NCBI GenBank assembly: GCA_023261915.1
Contig: JALRFT010000032.1
Location: forward strand, 1 to 6,916
DNA length: 6,916 bases
DNA from: Acidimicrobiales bacterium
GTDB taxonomy: Bacteria; Actinomycetota; Acidimicrobiia; Acidimicrobiales; Acidimicrobilacustridaceae
Direction of reading: 5' to 3'
The translations under genes were made by a program, and so were the position numbers. The notes below the pieces were generated by a model that was given only the letters and a program-made list of their open reading frames with translations, did not search any database and was not told the DNA's origin. The number at the start of each line of letters is the position of its first letter. Position 1 is the stretch's first letter. This document shows positions 1-5,939 of this stretch, in pieces.

Positions 1-489
1 GGCTGGACGCTGATCACCAACCAGCTGAATCACGAACGAGTCACGTTGTGCTCAACGGGTGTGGTGGAGCGGGCCTTCACCGACATCCGGCAGTGGGCGG
101 CGGATACCCACCTGCCCGATGGCCGGCGCATCATCGACCAGGACTGGGTGCAACTGAACCTGGCCCGGGTCTTCAGTGACCTCGAGGTCCTGCGGCTGAT
201 GAACTGGCAGGTCTCCTGGGAGGCCACCCAAGGGGTCCTCGACGTCGGTCACTGCTCGGCCATCAAGGTCTTCGGCACCGAGTACTACCTCGAGGCCTTC
301 CGGCTCCTCATGGAGATCCTTGGCCCGGTGGCCTACCTCGAAGAGGGCACCCCCGGTGCCGTGCTGGCCTCCCGTCTCGAGATGCTCTACCGGGGCATGC
401 TCATCCTCACCTTCGGTGGGGGCACCAACGAGTTGCAACGCGACCTGATCACCATGTTCTCCCTCGGATTCCCACGGGCGGCCCGCTGA
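1..489 (+). CDS. Acyl-CoA dehydrogenase, probable catalytic (alpha) subunit, 5'-truncated by window edge
   Basis: This is the C-terminal helical domain of an acyl-CoA dehydrogenase. Such enzymes use FAD to introduce a trans-alpha,beta double bond into acyl-CoA in beta-oxidation. Reading is open from base 1 to a TGA at 487-489, giving 162 visible residues of a usual 380-400, so the N-terminal and middle beta domains lie upstream. The first visible residues, GWTLITNQLNHERV, match the family's start of the C-terminal domain. Glu12 of the visible part (codon 34-36) sits in the ER motif that supplies the catalytic base in isovaleryl-CoA dehydrogenase-like members. Near the end, FGGGTNELQR (138-147) is the usual G-T-x-E-I-Q-R segment, with Gly where medium-chain enzymes have their catalytic Glu. 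An internal TTG at 46 could be mistaken for a start, but it would remove the ER motif. The stop overlaps the next start (TGATG), so the two are co-translated. The family is certain; the alpha-subunit role is inferred from the retained Glu and the neighbour. Confidence 0.93.
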   Translation, partial: GWTLITNQLNHERVTLCSTGVVERAFTDIRQWAADTHLPDGRRIIDQDWVQLNLARVFSDLEVLRLMNWQVSWEATQGVLDVGHCSAIKVFGTEYYLEAFRLLMEILGPVAYLEEGTPGAVLASRLEMLYRGMLILTFGGGTNELQRDLITMFSLGFPRAAR

Positions 490-1538
490 TGGATTTCTCA
501 TTCACCCCTGAACAGATCGAACTGCGGGAGCTCGCCGCCCGCATCCTCGGTGATGCCACAAGCCCCGAACGAGCCAAGGCAGTCACCGCCAGTGAATCCG
601 GCGTCGACCTCGACCTGTGGGCTGCAATGGCCACCGCCGGGCTCGTTGGCATCTCGCTCCCCGAGTCCGCCGGGGGCGGCGGTTTCGGATGGCTTGAGAC
701 CTGTGTGGTGCTCGAAGAGGTGGGACGCACGGCGGCGGCCGTACCTGCCCTCGCCGTCATGGCGCTCGCCGGGCCAGCGCTCACCAGTCAGCCCGACCTG
801 CAGCGTGCTGTGGCCGAGGGCACAACTGTGGTCACCGCTGCCGTCCACGAGCCGGTTGGCGATCCCTTTTCTCCCGCCACTACCGCCACTGGTGGTCGCC
901 TCACCGGTACCAAGGTGTGCGTGCCCTCAGGCACCCTCGCCAGTGCCTTCGTCGTGACGACCAACGACGGGCTCTACCTGGTGGACGCCGCCGCCGACGG
1001 TGTGAAGATCGAACGTGCCGACACGACGACCAAGGTCCCCGAGGCCCGGGTCACCTTCGCCGACGCCCCCGGCGTGCAGCTTGGGGGGCCCGACGCTGTC
1101 GAGGCCCTGCTCTGGCGGGGGATCTCGGCGGCATGTGTCATGACGTCGGGGGCGTGTGCCGCCGCGCTGGCGCTGACGGCCACCTACACCGTGGAGCGCC
1201 ACCAGTTCGGCAAGCCCATCGCATCGCTGCAGGCCGTGAGCCAACGCACCGGCGACGCCTACATTGACACCGAAGCCATTCGTCTCACGGCATGGCAGGC
1301 GGCATGGCGCATGTCCGAAGGACTGCCGTGTTCGGAGCAGTTGCTCGCCGCCAAGTTCCAGTCGGCTGAGGCTGGCTGGCGGGTCGTGCACGCCGCTCAC
1401 CACCTCCACGGTGGGTTTGGCGTGGACCGCGACTATCCGCTCCACCGGTTCTTCCTCTTGCACAAACAACTTGAACTCCAACTCGGTTCGGGAACGCCGT
1501 CACTGGTCCATCTCGGCCGACTGCTGGCCCAGGTCTGA
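489..1538 (+). CDS. Acyl-CoA dehydrogenase-like protein, probable non-catalytic (beta) subunit
   Basis: This 349-residue member of the acyl-CoA dehydrogenase fold is slightly shorter than the usual 380-400. The N-terminal helical domain is clear: FTPEQIELRELA (5-16) and GLVGISLPESAGGGGFGW (51-68), then LEEVGR (75-80). The middle domain (about 115-200) is degenerate: the usual TEPxxGSD and KxWIT-like FAD/substrate motifs are not recognisable. The C-terminal domain has ERHQFGKPI (236-244), a FAD/dimer-contact motif. The catalytic Glu is missing at both known positions: the ER site reads LLWRG (Trp209), and the C-terminal site reads LGSGTPS (about 332-338). That pattern fits the beta subunit of alpha2beta2 dehydrogenases such as mycobacterial ChsE1-ChsE2 or ChsE4-ChsE5 (FadE26-FadE27), where one subunit catalyses. 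ATG at 489 overlaps the upstream TGA by one base; no Shine-Dalgarno is visible, so translational coupling is likely. Family membership is sure. The structural-partner role is inferred, as is a bulky, sterol-like substrate. Confidence 0.92.
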   Translation: MDFSFTPEQIELRELAARILGDATSPERAKAVTASESGVDLDLWAAMATAGLVGISLPESAGGGGFGWLETCVVLEEVGRTAAAVPALAVMALAGPALTSQPDLQRAVAEGTTVVTAAVHEPVGDPFSPATTATGGRLTGTKVCVPSGTLASAFVVTTNDGLYLVDAAADGVKIERADTTTKVPEARVTFADAPGVQLGGPDAVEALLWRGISAACVMTSGACAAALALTATYTVERHQFGKPIASLQAVSQRTGDAYIDTEAIRLTAWQAAWRMSEGLPCSEQLLAAKFQSAEAGWRVVHAAHHLHGGFGVDRDYPLHRFFLLHKQLELQLGSGTPSLVHLGRLLAQV

Positions 1539-1581
1539 CCTGCCCTGCTGACCCCCGCCCATTCGCGATCGACCAGACGCC

Positions 1582-1587
1582 TACGGT
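1582..1587 (+). promoter_or_regulatory. Possible -10 element (TACGGT) of a leaderless promoter
   Basis: TACGGT fits the actinobacterial TANNNT -10 pattern. Exactly six bases separate it from the ATG at 1594, which places the predicted transcription start on the A of that ATG, as in leaderless mRNAs. No Shine-Dalgarno precedes either candidate start of the downstream gene, which fits this reading. No convincing -35 box is seen. A six-base match with three fixed positions arises easily by chance, so this is a hint only. Confidence 0.28.
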
Positions 1588-1593
1588 GTGATC

Positions 1594-2250
1594 ATGAATG
1601 ACGACCTGCTCCCCGCAGATCCCGACCTCGTGCCCCTGCACACTCGGGACTACCTGGTGCGGGCGTTCAAGATCGACGATGGGACAATCCTGTTGCGCGG
1701 TGCCGTCCGTGACACCAAGCCGCCGGGTCTCTACATCGAAGATGACCCCGAACCGCTTCCTATCCACCACATGGTCGTGGATCTGACCATTGCCTGGCCC
1801 AGTCTCGAGATCACAGATGCCCGGGCGGTCTTTGAGGTTCACCCCCAGTCGATGTGCCCCGACGTCGCCCCCGCCTACGAACAACTCGTCGGTGTCTCCA
1901 TTGCCCGCGGGTTCAACAATCGGGTCCGTGAACTGTTCGGGGGCCCGAGAGGATGCACACACATCACCGCGCTCCTCGCCGCCATGGCGCCAGTAGCAGT
2001 GCAGTGCAACTGGTCAATGCGAGTCGCCAAGTCCCGTGAGCTCGGGGACCCGCCCCGCGGCGAGATCACCCAGGAGATGCGGGAGATGATGATCGCCCCG
2101 AACCTCAACACCTGTCACGTGTGGGATGAGGAGTCGGAATTCGTCATCAAGGTCCGCCGCGGTGACGAGGTGGAGATGCCCGTTCAGGTATCCCGCCGTC
2201 TGAAAGAACTCGGCCGGGATCCCTCGGAGTGGTTCAGGCGTCGAGGTTGA
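1594..2250 (+). CDS. DUF2889-like conserved protein of unknown function
   Basis: This 218-residue protein has no signal peptide or membrane segment and is probably cytosolic. By eye it resembles the DUF2889 family, whose function I do not know. The recognisable block is GPRGCTHITALL followed by AVQCNW (residues about 117-140 from this start), with an invariant-looking Cys-Thr-His. A second Cys-His pair occurs in NTCHVW (about 172-177). These Cys/His residues could bind metal or be catalytic, but nothing here proves it. The N-terminal half is beta-rich, with alternating hydrophobics and an IHHMVVDLTI strand. The C-terminus is basic and aromatic (EWFRRRG). The start is either ATG 1594 or GTG 1588 in the same frame; neither has a Shine-Dalgarno. 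ATG is preferred because it fits the possible leaderless promoter. The gene lies 55 bases (or 49 with GTG) after the dehydrogenase pair on the same strand, so it may belong to the same pathway. Its 3' end overlaps the convergent ligase gene by 17 bases. Confidence 0.85.
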   Translation: MNDDLLPADPDLVPLHTRDYLVRAFKIDDGTILLRGAVRDTKPPGLYIEDDPEPLPIHHMVVDLTIAWPSLEITDARAVFEVHPQSMCPDVAPAYEQLVGVSIARGFNNRVRELFGGPRGCTHITALLAAMAPVAVQCNWSMRVAKSRELGDPPRGEITQEMREMMIAPNLNTCHVWDEESEFVIKVRRGDEVEMPVQVSRRLKELGRDPSEWFRRRG

Positions 2251-3817
2251 GTAGTTCGACTGCGGTCCGCTTGGCCCACACGTAGTCGGCCTTGCCAACA
2301 GGGGTGCGGACCACGGTTCCCACCACGAACACGTCCTTGGGAACCTTGTAGTCAGCCACATGGCGACGGCACTCATCCCTGATGCTCTCGGCGTCTGCCG
2401 CATGCCCATCGCGCAACTGCACCAGCGCCGTGACCTGTTCACCCCAGCGCTCCGAGGGGGTCCCGACCACGACGGCATCGAAGACGGCGGAGTGGTGCAT
2501 GAGTGCCGCCTCCACCTCCTCGGGGTAGACCTTCTCGCCACCAGTGTTGATCGACACCGACCCCCGGCCCAACAGGGAGATTGATCCGTCGTCCTCAAAT
2601 CGGGCGTAGTCCCCGGGAATGACCCAGCGCACCCCGTCAACCTCCTTGAAGGTGGCTGCCGTCTTCACCGGATCGTTCCAGTACCCGAGAGGGATGTTGC
2701 CCCGACGAGCCAGCATGCCGACCTCCCCCACCGCACATACCCGACCCTCAGGGTCGAGCACGCTCGTCTCAGGGTTGGCATCAAAACGCGGGGACGAATG
2801 ACCCTCACCGGTGTCGTAGCGAGCCGTTGCCGCCCCCGTCTCCGACGCACCGTAACTGTCGAGAATGATGACGTTCTCGGGGAGTACAGCCCGGAGTTGT
2901 TCGCGCACCTTGGCTGTCAGGGGCGCCCCACCGTTGCCAATGCTGATCATCGACGACAGGTCCCGCTGGCGGGTTGGACTGACCAACGCCTCAGCCAGAG
3001 GACGCGCCATGGCGTCCCCGATGGTGCCAACCGAATGCACTCGCGCTGACTCGACGAGGTCCCAGACTGCCTCGGGGTCGAACCGTCGGCCGCAGTAGAG
3101 CACGAGGGTCCCGCCCGCCACATGCGCATTCCCCATCACCCACTGCCCACCACCGTGCATCATCGGTCCGAGCGCCATGAGCCGCAGGGCGCCAGGGTTC
3201 GCAGCGGCCTCCTCGGCGAACTGTTCCGGGCTATCGGCTGGCATTTTGAGCCGGGAGGCGTTCATGGCACCAAAAATCAGATCCTCATGCCGCCACATCA
3301 CGCCCTTGGGCATCCCCGTCGTTCCACCGGTGTAGATCAGGTAGAGATCGTCGGGGGAACGTGGCTCAAAGGAGCGCTCGGCCGACGCAGCGGCGAGCGC
3401 CTGCTCGTAGGGTTCGCCGAGCACGATGCGATGGGCGAGGTCGGGGAGGTCATCGGCGATCTCGTCGAGTACCGCGACGTATTCGGGAGCCACGACGGTG
3501 GCCACGCATCCGGCGTCGGCGTAGAGGTACCGCAACTCCTCGGCCACGTACCGGAAGTTCACGTTCACCGGGATCGCCCCGAGCTTCATGGCGCCATAGA
3601 ACGCCTCCACCCACTCGGGACAGTTCATGGCGTGGATCCCGACCCGGTCACCCCGGCCCACGCCCAGTGCGGCGAGGTGATTGGCGAGTCGCGTGGTGCG
3701 TTCGTCGAGTTCGGCGTAGGTGATGGAACGGGTGTCAGTCACGAGTGCCTCACGGTCGGGCACGGTGTCCGCCATCAGTTCGATGACGTCGGCGAGTTGG
3801 AAGGTTCGTGAGCTCAT
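2234..3817 (-). CDS. FadD19/FadD17-like acyl-CoA ligase (AMP-forming)
   Basis: This adenylate-forming enzyme activates a carboxylic acid with ATP to acyl-AMP and then to acyl-CoA. At 527 residues it is close to the 500-550 usual for FadD proteins. The core motifs are intact: P-loop-like YTGGTTGMPKG (162-172), SYGASETG (321-328), PGDYARFEDDG (401-411), the hinge LGRGSVSINTGGEKVYPEE (416-434) and catalytic Lys509 in TPVGKADY. Several blocks resemble, from memory, mycobacterial FadD19, which activates the cholesterol C8 side-chain acid: NVNFRYV, GVMWRHED, GDAMARPL, RRGNIPLGYW and SINTGGEKVYPEEVEAAL. FadD17 is a close alternative. ATG 3817 is chosen because a strong GGAGGAG lies five bases upstream; a longer reading to 3844 has no such support. 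The ATG overlaps the upstream gene's TGA (ATGA), and it is the last gene of the minus-strand group. ATP-dependent CoA ligase activity is near certain. A sterol-like substrate is inferred from similarity and from the paired dehydrogenase across the junction. Confidence 0.95.
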   Translation of the reverse strand: MSSRTFQLADVIELMADTVPDREALVTDTRSITYAELDERTTRLANHLAALGVGRGDRVGIHAMNCPEWVEAFYGAMKLGAIPVNVNFRYVAEELRYLYADAGCVATVVAPEYVAVLDEIADDLPDLAHRIVLGEPYEQALAAASAERSFEPRSPDDLYLIYTGGTTGMPKGVMWRHEDLIFGAMNASRLKMPADSPEQFAEEAAANPGALRLMALGPMMHGGGQWVMGNAHVAGGTLVLYCGRRFDPEAVWDLVESARVHSVGTIGDAMARPLAEALVSPTRQRDLSSMISIGNGGAPLTAKVREQLRAVLPENVIILDSYGASETGAATARYDTGEGHSSPRFDANPETSVLDPEGRVCAVGEVGMLARRGNIPLGYWNDPVKTAATFKEVDGVRWVIPGDYARFEDDGSISLLGRGSVSINTGGEKVYPEEVEAALMHHSAVFDAVVVGTPSERWGEQVTALVQLRDGHAADAESIRDECRRHVADYKVPKDVFVVGTVVRTPVGKADYVWAKRTAVELLNLDA

Positions 3818-4974
3818 GGTGACTCCTCCGTGGCGTCGCCCCACCCGTCGAAGAGATCAGCGAATCCGTAACGTTCGTGGGGTCCGATGACCATGGTCTC
3901 AAACAGGCCGTAGCCGACCTGGTCGCGGTTCCCGTCGTGATAGGTGAATCGGGCACCACTGTCCACGATGCCCATCAACCGGGCTGCCCCTTCCGGCGTC
4001 GTGGTATCGATGTGCTCGCCTTGGGTGACCTGGGGGCCCTGCCACATTCCGTGGCGCCAGTCGGCGTCGAAGCCGTACCCAGTCCCGATTCCGACATAGA
4101 GAGGGATGAGCGCCTCCGCCATAATCTCAAGGCCCGCAGTGCGTGCGAGCGGGTCACCGGAGGTGGTCAGCGTTCCCCCGGTCGCCTGTCGCGTGCCGGG
4201 GACAAAAGTCAGGTCGTGATCGGGCCGACCGAGATGGTGGGTGGTGCCGTCGGCGTCAATGCGCACCGCTTCTTCAAGGATCCGGGTGCCATCCACAGTC
4301 TCTTGCATGATGAGGATGATGGAGTGGTCGGCAAAGCGGATCGGTGCGTAGACCCAGAACCAGGACGGAGGATCTTGGGCCCGGATGCCCGGCGGTTCCG
4401 GCTCCCCAACTGGTCGCACACCCCACGATCGGTCCCGGGTGCCCCACCACGTGGCGTCAGTCAGGGTGAAGGTGCCTTCCGGCGTGGTGAGCGATCCGTC
4501 CCAGCCACCGGTCTGGGCCATGCGGTAGCTGTCAAAGATGGCCCGGCCGTGCTCACGCATCTGGTGTGGCGGTTCGGGGTGGGCCGGAATGGATCCGGTC
4601 CACGTGGCATCAAGGTCGATGCCCCACTCGTTGGGGGCGCATCGCACCCGCAGGCGTCGCAACGGTTCGATCACCTCAATGGACAACGGACCCACCGATG
4701 GGGCGAGCCGGTCGGCACCGTCAAGTTCCCGCGACGAGCGCACGACCCGATGCTGGCCGTCGATGAGGACGACGAGGAACGAGTCCATCACGCCGAGATT
4801 GGGGTACACCCCGAGGCCCATGATGAACATGGCCGAACCGTCGTGGGCGAACCCGTTGAAGTAGTAGCGGTCGTAGAAGTTCCGGTCGCTGGTACCGACG
4901 TGGCGCATCGGTTGCGCCACTTGGTGCAACGGGTAGTCGTCGAGTGCGCTGAGTGGCGATCTGTCGTGTCCCAT
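3814..4974 (-). CDS. Uncharacterised lipocalin-like (AttH/CrtC-type, DUF7064/DUF7065-like) protein
   Basis: I do not know a function for this 386-residue protein. It has no signal peptide or membrane helix, so it is probably cytosolic. The N-terminal half carries the aromatic block NFYDRYYFNGF (32-42), then GVYPNLGVMDSF (55-66), SRELD (81-85) and VGPLSIEV (94-101). The middle has WWGTRDRSWGVRP (176-188), the most conserved-looking segment, then WFWVYAPIRF (205-214). Motifs of the type YFNG, YPN and RDRSWG, with many beta strands, recall the double-lipocalin AttH/CrtC hydratase-like fold and the DUF7064/DUF7065 domains. This is by eye and from memory. Such folds bind hydrophobic ligands, so a role in handling a lipid or sterol intermediate is possible but unproven. 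ATG 4974 is chosen, with a G-run (minus strand of 4979-4984) four bases upstream; TTG 4986 is a weaker alternative. The TGA overlaps the ligase ATG, so co-translation is likely. A 388-residue reading on the opposite strand is a composition shadow. Confidence 0.88.
   Translation of the reverse strand: MGHDRSPLSALDDYPLHQVAQPMRHVGTSDRNFYDRYYFNGFAHDGSAMFIMGLGVYPNLGVMDSFLVVLIDGQHRVVRSSRELDGADRLAPSVGPLSIEVIEPLRRLRVRCAPNEWGIDLDATWTGSIPAHPEPPHQMREHGRAIFDSYRMAQTGGWDGSLTTPEGTFTLTDATWWGTRDRSWGVRPVGEPEPPGIRAQDPPSWFWVYAPIRFADHSIILIMQETVDGTRILEEAVRIDADGTTHHLGRPDHDLTFVPGTRQATGGTLTTSGDPLARTAGLEIMAEALIPLYVGIGTGYGFDADWRHGMWQGPQVTQGEHIDTTTPEGAARLMGIVDSGARFTYHDGNRDQVGYGLFETMVIGPHERYGFADLFDGWGDATEESP
3823..3829 (-). 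promoter_or_regulatory. Strong ribosome binding site of the acyl-CoA ligase gene
   Basis: On the minus strand the sequence reads GGAGGAG, then TCACC, then ATG, a near-ideal anti-16S match with a five-base spacer. It lies inside the last codons of the upstream lipocalin-like gene. It fixes the ligase start at 3817 and rejects the longer reading from 3844. With the ATGA overlap, it suggests both coupled and independent initiation. Confidence 0.8.
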
Positions 4975-5002
4975 AGTTCCCCCCAAGTATCAAGTCGTGT
5001 CA

Positions 5003-5016
5003 CCGGCCCCCGCCGG
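5003..5016 (-). other. Small GC hairpin after the oxidoreductase stop codon
   Basis: An inverted repeat CCGGC / GCCGG with a four-base loop lies just after the TAA of the oxidoreductase gene, in the 45-base gap before the next gene. The stem is only five pairs and no T-run follows on the transcribed strand, so it is not a standard intrinsic terminator. It might slow decay or mildly attenuate transcription, or be chance in GC-rich DNA. Confidence 0.2.
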
Positions 5017-5019
5017 CGG

Positions 5020-5934
5020 TTACCTCGTCGCCAGCGCTGCTAACGCACCGTCGCCGAAGGCGCTCACCTGGTCACAGAGTTCGTCAGCGCTACGCGCCCG
5101 GAACCGGACCTGGATCTGATTGACCCCGACGGGCAGAGACGCACCAAGGCGCTCACCGAGTTCCTGAGGTGAGCCAGAGAGTGTGTCGTCGGGAAGGTCC
5201 CATGACGGCTCACCGACGTAGAGGAAGGGGGTGATGGTGCCCACGGCGAACGGTTCGGCGGAGCGACCGTGGCGCTCCAACTCGGCCGACAGCAGCTCCA
5301 CTGCCTGAGAAGTTGCCGGCCCCTGCGGCAACCAGCCGTCGCCAAGACGAGCGGCACGGCGGATCGCCGGTGCTGACGAACCCGCCAGCCAGATCGGAGG
5401 CCGGGGTGACTGCACCGGTCGCGGCAGGGCTCCGAACCCGTCGACCACCTCGTTGGCCAACGCGTCAGCGAGCTCGGTGACCCCCCGGTCCATGGCAGCC
5501 CCTCGTCCCGCGAAGTCCACGTCGAGCAGGTCGAACTCGGCTTCAACGTGTCCGGCCCCCACCCCGCAGATGACCCGGCCACCGGAGAGGTCGTCGAGAG
5601 TGGCGAACTGCTTGGCGGCGAGGCGCGGGTGGCGGTAAGGCAACACGTAGACGTGGGTAAGGAGCCGGACCTGGCGGGTCTGGGCGGCGAGCCACCCCAA
5701 CGTGGCGATGGGATCCACCCAGTGGTACCCCATGGAACCGGCCACGGCCTCGGGGAGCGCCACGTGGTCACACACCCCGACGTAGGTGAAACCGGCCTCG
5801 TCAGCGGCGACGGCCACCCGGGCCATCTCGGTGGGACCGGCGGAGTGTTCCCACTCGGCGACGAAGTAACTGCTGCGCGCCTGCACGGGCAACTGCAACC
5901 CGACGACCCGCTCCTGTCCCCCGATGGTGAACAC
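5020..5934 (-). CDS. LLM-class oxidoreductase, probably coenzyme F420-dependent
   Basis: This is a luciferase-like monooxygenase-family (TIM-barrel) protein of 304 residues, typical for the F420-using branch, which runs about 280-350. Segments in order are: VVGLQLPVQ (10-18), the first barrel strand; AADEAGFTYVGVCDHVALP (43-61), the usual DH site; LLTHVYVLPYRHP (91-103); LDDLSGGRVICGVGAGH (113-129), a family signature near the cofactor phosphate; PPIWLAGSS (179-187); RLGDGWLP (196-203); and SPQELGERL (255-263). Members transfer hydride between F420H2 or FMNH2 and diverse substrates; the reaction here is unknown. F420 rather than FMN is inferred from family and probable host. A comparable protein, Rv3520c, lies in the mycobacterial cholesterol regulon (recalled). 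GTG 5934 begins five bases after the upstream stop and has no clear Shine-Dalgarno. TTG 5898, codon 13, behind a CAGGAG, is an alternative that would trim the N-terminus just ahead of the first strand. Two genes downstream is the acyl-CoA ligase. Confidence 0.92.
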   Translation of the reverse strand: MFTIGGQERVVGLQLPVQARSSYFVAEWEHSAGPTEMARVAVAADEAGFTYVGVCDHVALPEAVAGSMGYHWVDPIATLGWLAAQTRQVRLLTHVYVLPYRHPRLAAKQFATLDDLSGGRVICGVGAGHVEAEFDLLDVDFAGRGAAMDRGVTELADALANEVVDGFGALPRPVQSPRPPIWLAGSSAPAIRRAARLGDGWLPQGPATSQAVELLSAELERHGRSAEPFAVGTITPFLYVGEPSWDLPDDTLSGSPQELGERLGASLPVGVNQIQVRFRARSADELCDQVSAFGDGALAALATR

Positions 5935-5939
5935 GGTCG

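Noticed and set aside
1539..1593. Search for a KstR-type operator (AAC-N2-GTT core palindrome) in the gap before the DUF2889-like gene
   Set aside because: No such palindrome found. The gap has only short GC palindromes (TCGCGA, CGATCG), common in this base composition. The promoters of both gene groups may lie outside the window.
1285..1962. 225-residue minus-strand open frame crossing the dehydrogenase/DUF2889 junction
   Set aside because: It spans two well-supported plus-strand genes and has a low-complexity Arg/Gly/Pro/Thr-rich part; no family resemblance.
2014..2640. 208-residue minus-strand frame overlapping the ligase C-terminus and the DUF2889-like gene
   Set aside because: It is rich in Ser, Arg, Pro and Trp, as expected of an off-frame reading. 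The in-frame ligase motifs contradict it.
3122..3811. 229-residue open frame on the plus strand inside the ligase gene
   Set aside because: It lies opposite a protein with intact adenylation motifs, has repetitive Gly/Val/His-rich composition and no ribosome binding site.
5003..5016. Hairpin considered as an intrinsic terminator inside the minus-strand group
   Set aside because: Five-pair stem with no T-run; the downstream gene follows closely, so the operon probably continues. Kept only as a low-confidence structure.
3877..5043. 388-residue open frame on the plus strand, opposite the lipocalin-like gene
   Set aside because: It has no recognisable motif and a biased Gly/Arg/Val/His/Pro composition. 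The minus-strand product has family-like motifs and proper operon spacing. This is a GC-driven shadow.
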